Part shown: positions 5,848-9,705 of the stretch, piece after piece
How the letters are laid out: each line of letters opens with the position of its first letter
Numbering within the stretch: position 1 is the stretch's first letter
Source of the DNA: Gammaproteobacteria bacterium
GTDB lineage: Bacteria > Pseudomonadota > Gammaproteobacteria > Tenderiales > Tenderiaceae
NCBI GenBank assembly: GCA_027001525.1
Contig: JALTMR010000525.1
Span: forward strand, 1-9,705
Length of the DNA: 9,705 nucleotides
Direction of reading: 5' to 3'
Translations under genes and position numbers: made by a program
Notes under the pieces: generated by a model
What the model saw: only the letters and a program-made list of their open reading frames with translations
Databases searched by the model: none
Told to the model about the DNA's origin: nothing

Positions 5848-7008
5848 ATGACACCAACCCCGAAAAGCAAATTTCGCTTCCCCTGGCGCTGCGGGCATCA
5901 CTTTGAACCGCTGGTCAACGGCGATCAGTTCTTCCCCGCCATGCTGGCCGCCATTGAGCAGGCACAGCACTTTGTAGCACTGGAGATGTACCTGGCGCGG
6001 TCGGGCCAAATCATGACCCGCTTCATCGACAAAATCACCCAGGCGGCCAGCCGGGGGGTGCAGTGCTATCTGCTTTTGGATGACTTTGGTGCCAGAAAAC
6101 TGACCCAAACCGACCTGCGCCGCCTTGAACATCCCCACATCAGAGTCCAGTTTTACAACCCCTTACGCTACGGGGAGTTGCGGCGTTCACTGTTTCGGGA
6201 CCACCGCAAGCTGCTCGTGGTCGATGGCCGTGTGGCCTTCGTTGGCGGCACCGGTCTGGTGGATGAGTTCGACCCCCGCGTGACCAAAGAGAGGGCCTGG
6301 CATGAAATCATGGTCAAAATTCAAGGCCCCTGCATTCAGGACTGGCTCACCCTGTTTGTAGAGACCTGGCCCACGCCGCAGCCGGCGCTGCAGGCTCTGC
6401 TGCGCGAAGACCACACCCGCCCGGCGGCGGCGAACCAGCTGGGGCGTGTCACCATCTCACAGATGTCCAACCGGCAGGAGATCAAGCGGTCCCTGATCAA
6501 ACACATTCGCAGCGCTGAGCACTGGGTCTGGTGCAGCACCGCCTACTTTGTTCCCTCGTGGAAAATCCGCCGCAGCCTCTCCCGCGCAGCCAAACGCGGT
6601 GTCGACGTGCGACTGATGTTGCCCGGCCCGCACACCGACCACCCCGCCGTACGCCACGCCGGCCGCCGCTTCTATTACAGTCTGCTGCGCCACGGCGTGC
6701 GCATCTACGAGTATCAACCGAGCTTCACCCACGCCAAGGTCTACCTCAGTGACCACTGGTGCGCCATCGGCTCCAGCAATGTCGACCGCTGGAACCTGAT
6801 GTGGAATCTCGAAGCCAACCAGGAGATCGAAGATCAGCAGGTCATGGAGAAGATGAAAGCCATCTTCCTCAACGACCTTCAACAGTGCCAGGAGATCGAC
6901 CTCGCCCGTTGGCAACAGCGGCCCTGGTATCGCCGGGCGCTGGAGTGGTTTTGGGGCCGGGTCGATGTGGTACTGCATCGCCTGACCCTGCGCTGGCGGC
7001 AGCGCTAG
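5848..7008 (+). CDS. Phospholipase D family protein, ClsB-like cardiolipin synthase
   Basis: The 386-residue protein has two PLD (HKD) motifs. The first is H119-R-K121 with D126, followed by FVGGTG at 131-136. The second is H295-A-K297 with D302, followed by GSSNVDRWN at 308-316. There are no N-terminal membrane helices, which separates it from ClsA and resembles ClsB/YbhO (413 residues in E. coli). Such enzymes form cardiolipin by transferring a phosphatidyl group to phosphatidylglycerol, or act on related phospholipids, at the inner membrane. The C-terminal 35 residues are rich in tryptophan and arginine (RPWYRRALEWFWGR, 358-371), suitable for peripheral membrane binding. The ATG at 5848 has no clear ribosome site, but the next methionine would cut into the domain. 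Another PLD-superfamily transferase, such as a phosphatidylserine synthase-like enzyme, remains possible. Confidence 0.85.
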   Translation: MTPTPKSKFRFPWRCGHHFEPLVNGDQFFPAMLAAIEQAQHFVALEMYLARSGQIMTRFIDKITQAASRGVQCYLLLDDFGARKLTQTDLRRLEHPHIRVQFYNPLRYGELRRSLFRDHRKLLVVDGRVAFVGGTGLVDEFDPRVTKERAWHEIMVKIQGPCIQDWLTLFVETWPTPQPALQALLREDHTRPAAANQLGRVTISQMSNRQEIKRSLIKHIRSAEHWVWCSTAYFVPSWKIRRSLSRAAKRGVDVRLMLPGPHTDHPAVRHAGRRFYYSLLRHGVRIYEYQPSFTHAKVYLSDHWCAIGSSNVDRWNLMWNLEANQEIEDQQVMEKMKAIFLNDLQQCQEIDLARWQQRPWYRRALEWFWGRVDVVLHRLTLRWRQR

Positions 7009-7016
7009 GAGCCTGT

Positions 7017-7035
7017 CAGACTCAAATTGAATCTG
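7017..7035. repeat. Imperfect palindrome just after the PLD-family gene
   Basis: CAGAcTCAAaTTGAaTCTG is a 19-bp near-palindrome (8 of 9 pairs) eight bases past the stop at 7008. It overlaps a second imperfect palindrome, GAGcCTGtCAGaCTC, at 7009-7023. No U-tract follows, so it is not an ordinary intrinsic terminator. It might be an operator, a weak stem, or the degraded end of an insertion sequence. The rest of the 7009-7216 interval shows no gene. Confidence 0.3.
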
Positions 7036-7181
7036 CGGCGGGAAAGCTACTGATGTGGTCTCCCCCTTCTTTCTCTACACTGAACAGCAGGAGGGGGGGA
7101 TATTCGTGCGATGATCAAGTTTCATCGCCATGCTCCGATATATCCCTACCGGAAACCATCCGACTGTTCTTATCGTCAGCC

Positions 7182-7202
7182 ATGTACACACTATGTACAC
7201 AC
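7182..7202. repeat. Tandem 11-bp direct repeat before the transaldolase gene
   Basis: ATGTACACAC occurs at 7182-7191 and again at 7193-7202, one base apart, so the two TGTACA palindromes (7183-7188 and 7194-7199) are spaced exactly 11 bp, about one helical turn. The pair ends immediately before the GGGAGAG ribosome site of the transaldolase gene. The geometry suits a dimeric regulator binding in the leader or promoter, but no regulator is identified. Confidence 0.5.
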
Positions 7203-7216
7203 AGGGAGAGAAAAAA

Positions 7217-8362
7217 ATGAACCCAATCCGCCGCCTACGCGATTTTGGCCAAAGCATCTGGTACGACAACATTCAGCGTTCAATGCTGGGAGAGGGCAAG
7301 GAACTGGCGCAGCTGATTGCAGAAGACGATCTGCGGGGCATCACATCCAACCCCTCGATTTTTGAAAAAGCGATCAACGGCAGCAGCGATTACGACGCGC
7401 CGCTGCAACACCACCTCAGCAGCGGCCCCCGCCCCGACAGCCGGGCCCTGTTTTTCAGCCTGGCCATAGAGGATATTCAACAGGCGGCGGACCAGTTGCG
7501 GCCCGTCTACGACGCCAGCGACGCCGAGGACGGCTACGTCAGCCTGGAGGTCTCCCCCGACCTGGCCTACGACACCGAGGGCACCATTGCGGAGGCTCAG
7601 CAGCTGGCCAAACGGGTCAACCGCCCCAATCTGATGATCAAAGTACCGGCCACCAAAGAGGGCCTGCCCGCCATTGAGGCACTGACCGCCGCCGGCATCA
7701 GCATCAACGCCACCCTGCTCTTCTCCGTGGAGCGCTATGAAGAAGTGGCCCGAGCCTATCTTGGCGGCCTGCGCCAGCGCCTGGAAAAAGGGCTACCGCT
7801 GGACCGCATCGCTTCCGTTGCCAGCTTTTTCATCAGCCGCGTCGATGCCGCCATCGACAAGCAGCTGCATGAGAAATGGGCCACCGCCAATGACCTCGAC
7901 AAATCCATTATTGAAAAACTCACCGGCCACATCGCCATCGCCAACGCCAAGTTGGCCTACAGCCTTTACCAGCAGCTCTACACCCAGGAATTTGCCGATC
8001 TGGAAGCTGCCGGAGCCCAACCGCAACGCCTGCTATGGGCCAGCACCGGGGTGAAAGACCCCAGCTACAGCGATGTGCTCTATGTTGATGAGCTGATTGG
8101 TGACCACACCGTCAACACCGTTCCTCCCGCCACCTACCAGGCCTTTAAGGATCACGGCACTCCCGCAGCCTCGCTGGGCCGGGGGCTGGAGGATGCGGTG
8201 ACACGACTGGAGCAGCTGGAGAAGCTGGGCATCGATCTCAAGGCGGCCACCCTGACGCTGGAACGCGACGGCGTGAAAACGTTTGAAGCGGCGTTCAACA
8301 CACTGCTGGCCTCCATCGACGAGAAGGCCGATCGGCTGACACAGCAAAAAAAGAGCGCCTGA
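7217..8362 (+). CDS. tal: Transaldolase, long (mycobacterial-type) form
   Basis: Transaldolase moves a dihydroxyacetone unit between sugar phosphates in the non-oxidative pentose phosphate pathway, interconverting sedoheptulose 7-phosphate + glyceraldehyde 3-phosphate with erythrose 4-phosphate + fructose 6-phosphate. The 381-residue product shows GITSNPSIFEKAI (41-53), SLEVSPDLAYDT (109-120), MIKVPAT (140-146) with K142 as the expected Schiff-base lysine, NATLLFSV (164-171), and the C-terminal STGVKDPSYSD and TVNTVPPAT segments. Its length and these segments match the longer subfamily first defined in mycobacteria, not the ~317-residue E. coli TalB. ATG 7217 is chosen because GGGAGAG lies seven bases before it; in-frame ATGs at 7130 and 7193 are upstream of that site. 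A strong hairpin lies 96 bases after the stop. Confidence 0.95.
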   Translation: MNPIRRLRDFGQSIWYDNIQRSMLGEGKELAQLIAEDDLRGITSNPSIFEKAINGSSDYDAPLQHHLSSGPRPDSRALFFSLAIEDIQQAADQLRPVYDASDAEDGYVSLEVSPDLAYDTEGTIAEAQQLAKRVNRPNLMIKVPATKEGLPAIEALTAAGISINATLLFSVERYEEVARAYLGGLRQRLEKGLPLDRIASVASFFISRVDAAIDKQLHEKWATANDLDKSIIEKLTGHIAIANAKLAYSLYQQLYTQEFADLEAAGAQPQRLLWASTGVKDPSYSDVLYVDELIGDHTVNTVPPATYQAFKDHGTPAASLGRGLEDAVTRLEQLEKLGIDLKAATLTLERDGVKTFEAAFNTLLASIDEKADRLTQQKKSA

Positions 8363-8458
8363 GCAGTTAAGCGATCGTCAACGTTGGTGCCACCGGAGTA
8401 ACGCTTCAGCAGCCGGCTGAACACTCGCCCTCAGGGGCCTTCCCAGACCGCACGATAC

Positions 8459-8489
8459 AGGCCCATCTCCCTCAGCCGGAGATGGGCCT
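8459..8489 (+). terminator. Strong hairpin between transaldolase and fructosamine kinase genes
   Basis: AGGCCCATCTCC (8459-8470) pairs perfectly over 12 bp with GGAGATGGGCCT (8478-8489) around a seven-base loop, and CTGTTTA follows. The stem is very stable but the T-tract is short and interrupted, so it may be an intrinsic terminator of moderate strength for the transaldolase transcript or a 3'-end stabiliser. The rest of the 183-bp gap (8363-8545) shows no gene. TACACT at 8511-8516 could be a -10 box for the next gene, without a good -35. Confidence 0.65.
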
Positions 8490-8545
8490 CTGTTTACCGC
8501 TCTATCGCGCTACACTCTGCTTTTCCCAGCGCAGAGAGCCAGCCC

Positions 8546-9439
8546 ATGTCACCGTGGAACAACCTCGCCGAAGTCATCAGCCAGACTACAAAGAACCCGT
8601 TCACCATCGCCCGGCATACTGCCGTTGGCGGCGGCTGTATCAACGACGCGTATCGTCTGGAGGGGCAGGATGGGCGCCGCTATTTCGTCAAACTGAATCA
8701 GGCCCGACAACTTGCCATGTTCGAGGCGGAGGCCGAGGGGCTGAGGGAGATCCACCACAGCGGCTCGATTCGAACCCCCCGCGTCATCAGTTGCGGCACA
8801 GCGGGGGAGCAGACCTACCTGATACTGGAGCACCTGACACTGGGCCGGAGCACGCCCCAGGCCATGGCGCAACTGGGGCGGGATCTGGCGCAAATGCACC
8901 GCCGCAGCCACAGCCGTTTTGGCTGGCACCGGGACAATACCATCGGCGCCACGCCCCAGCACAACGAGCAATCGGATCAGTGGAGCGATTTCTGGTCTCA
9001 ACACCGGCTGGGCTTTCAACTGGCGCTGGCAGCTCAACGAGGTTACGGCTCATCGCTGCAAAAAAAGGGTGACCAACTCATCGCCCATATCCACCTCTTT
9101 TTTCAGGACTATTCGCCCACCCCGTCGCTGCTGCACGGCGATCTCTGGTCAGGCAACTACGCCATTACCGATGACGGGACGCCCGTGGTATTTGATCCGG
9201 CCATCTACTTTGGGGACCGCGAAACGGATCTGGCGATGACGGAGCTGTTTGGCGGCTTTACTCCGGCGTTCTACCAGGCCTATCAGGCCGCCTACCCGCT
9301 CCACCCCGGCTACGAGCAGCGCAAAACCCTCTACAACCTCTACCACATTCTGAACCATCTGAACCTGTTCGGCAGCGGCTACCTCGGCCAGGCGGAGGCG
9401 ATGCTGGATCAGTTGCTGCGCCATTGCCGGCAGCGCTGA
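8546..9439 (+). CDS. Fructosamine-3-kinase family protein (YniA-like)
   Basis: This 297-residue cytoplasmic kinase has the aminoglycoside-phosphotransferase-like fold. It shows a glycine-rich start VGGGCINDAYRL (27-38), the ATP-binding lysine in YFVKLN (46-51), LEHL (94-97), the catalytic loop LLHGDLWSGN (195-204) with D199 and N204, and DPAIYFGDRETDLAM (217-231) followed by ELFGGF (233-238), which is diagnostic of the family. Members phosphorylate sugars bound to protein amines so that the adduct falls off; bacterial members have been reported to prefer ribulosamines and erythrulosamines over fructosamines. The only ribosome site before ATG 8546 is a weak AGAGAG. It lies downstream of transaldolase but beyond a strong hairpin, so it is probably transcribed at least partly on its own. 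It converges with the next gene, with a 12-base gap. Confidence 0.92.
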   Translation: MSPWNNLAEVISQTTKNPFTIARHTAVGGGCINDAYRLEGQDGRRYFVKLNQARQLAMFEAEAEGLREIHHSGSIRTPRVISCGTAGEQTYLILEHLTLGRSTPQAMAQLGRDLAQMHRRSHSRFGWHRDNTIGATPQHNEQSDQWSDFWSQHRLGFQLALAAQRGYGSSLQKKGDQLIAHIHLFFQDYSPTPSLLHGDLWSGNYAITDDGTPVVFDPAIYFGDRETDLAMTELFGGFTPAFYQAYQAAYPLHPGYEQRKTLYNLYHILNHLNLFGSGYLGQAEAMLDQLLRHCRQR

Positions 9440-9451
9440 GTCCGCTCGACG

Positions 9452-9705
9452 CTATCTCAGTTCCAGCTGCAACATCTTGCCGCCGGTCTTTTCAGCCAGG
9501 GCGCTGTATTCGTGTTTGGTAAAGGTATTGTCATGGCCCAGGGGAATGGTAAAAACCGGGCTGGGAATATCGAGGTAAAAGATGCGGTCATCGGAGGGTT
9601 CATCGCCAAAGAGGATGTAGGCCCCCGGTGCCGGAGCATTTCTGGCGGCCTGGATAAACGCATCGCCAATGGTTTCATGGTTGCCCAAAAATGGCGCGCC
9701 ATCCA
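9452..9705 (-). CDS. 3' end of a gene entering from the right edge, possibly VWA-like
   Basis: An open frame on the - strand runs from the window's right edge to a TAG at 9454-9452, giving about 84 C-terminal residues; the start lies outside. The visible part includes AYILFGDEPSDDRIFYLD and ends with an IPLGHDNTFTKHEY stretch and then ALAEKTGGKMLQLELR. The ending LAEKTGG after a predicted strand resembles the C-terminus of von Willebrand factor A domains, but this is a weak resemblance. A TTG at 9688 could be read as a start but is in mid-frame, and nothing supports it. No function is assigned. Confidence 0.55.
   Translation of the reverse strand, partial: DGAPFLGNHETIGDAFIQAARNAPAPGAYILFGDEPSDDRIFYLDIPSPVFTIPLGHDNTFTKHEYSALAEKTGGKMLQLELR

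Noticed and set aside
6457..6978. A 173-codon - strand frame opposite the PLD-family gene
   Set aside because: It overlaps the second HKD motif on the other strand and looks like a shadow of that gene.

Overview
This window looks like a GC-rich gammaproteobacterial chromosome. Mpl (muropeptide recycling), UbiX (prenyl-FMN for ubiquinone synthesis), a Gram-negative-type DagK and a YniA-like fructosamine kinase all point to a Gram-negative, ubiquinone-using cell. The adjacent mpl-ubiX order is also seen in pseudomonads and relatives. I cannot name the genus. No rRNA, tRNA, CRISPR array or complete insertion sequence is visible.

Layout. Positions 1-316 hold no ordinary gene. They contain an AT-richer, MITE-like element with perfect 23-bp inverted repeats (36-58 and 183-205) and a good -10 box (303-308) immediately before the first gene. 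On the + strand, 317-2724 encodes a DedA + PAP2 phosphatase + LssY-like fusion protein, translationally coupled (TGATG) to diacylglycerol kinase dagK. On the - strand, 5708 down to 2780 is a tightly packed five-gene run: an unknown multi-pass membrane protein, mpl, ubiX, a 57-residue two-helix membrane protein and a 72-residue cysteine-rich CWC protein with a GTG start. The last two genes are easily missed. Divergent from that run is a ClsB-like phospholipase D family protein (5848-7008), then a long-form transaldolase (7217-8362), a strong hairpin (8459-8489) and a fructosamine-3-kinase family gene (8546-9439). The 3'-terminal part of an unidentified gene enters on the - strand from the right edge (9452-9705).

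How they fit together. Much of the window concerns the cell envelope. The PAP2 part can remove phosphate from a lipid phosphate, DagK can rephosphorylate diacylglycerol, the PLD-family protein probably makes or remodels cardiolipin, and Mpl returns muropeptides to peptidoglycan synthesis. The DedA-PAP2 fusion is the most suggestive protein: DedA proteins have been implicated in undecaprenyl phosphate transport and PAP2 proteins can dephosphorylate undecaprenyl diphosphate, so one polypeptide might do both steps. Transaldolase and the fructosamine kinase may also be linked, because transaldolase handles erythrose 4-phosphate, a strong glycating sugar phosphate. These links are inferences. Most genes are conserved housekeeping genes, and I see no clear-cut new defence or mobile system.
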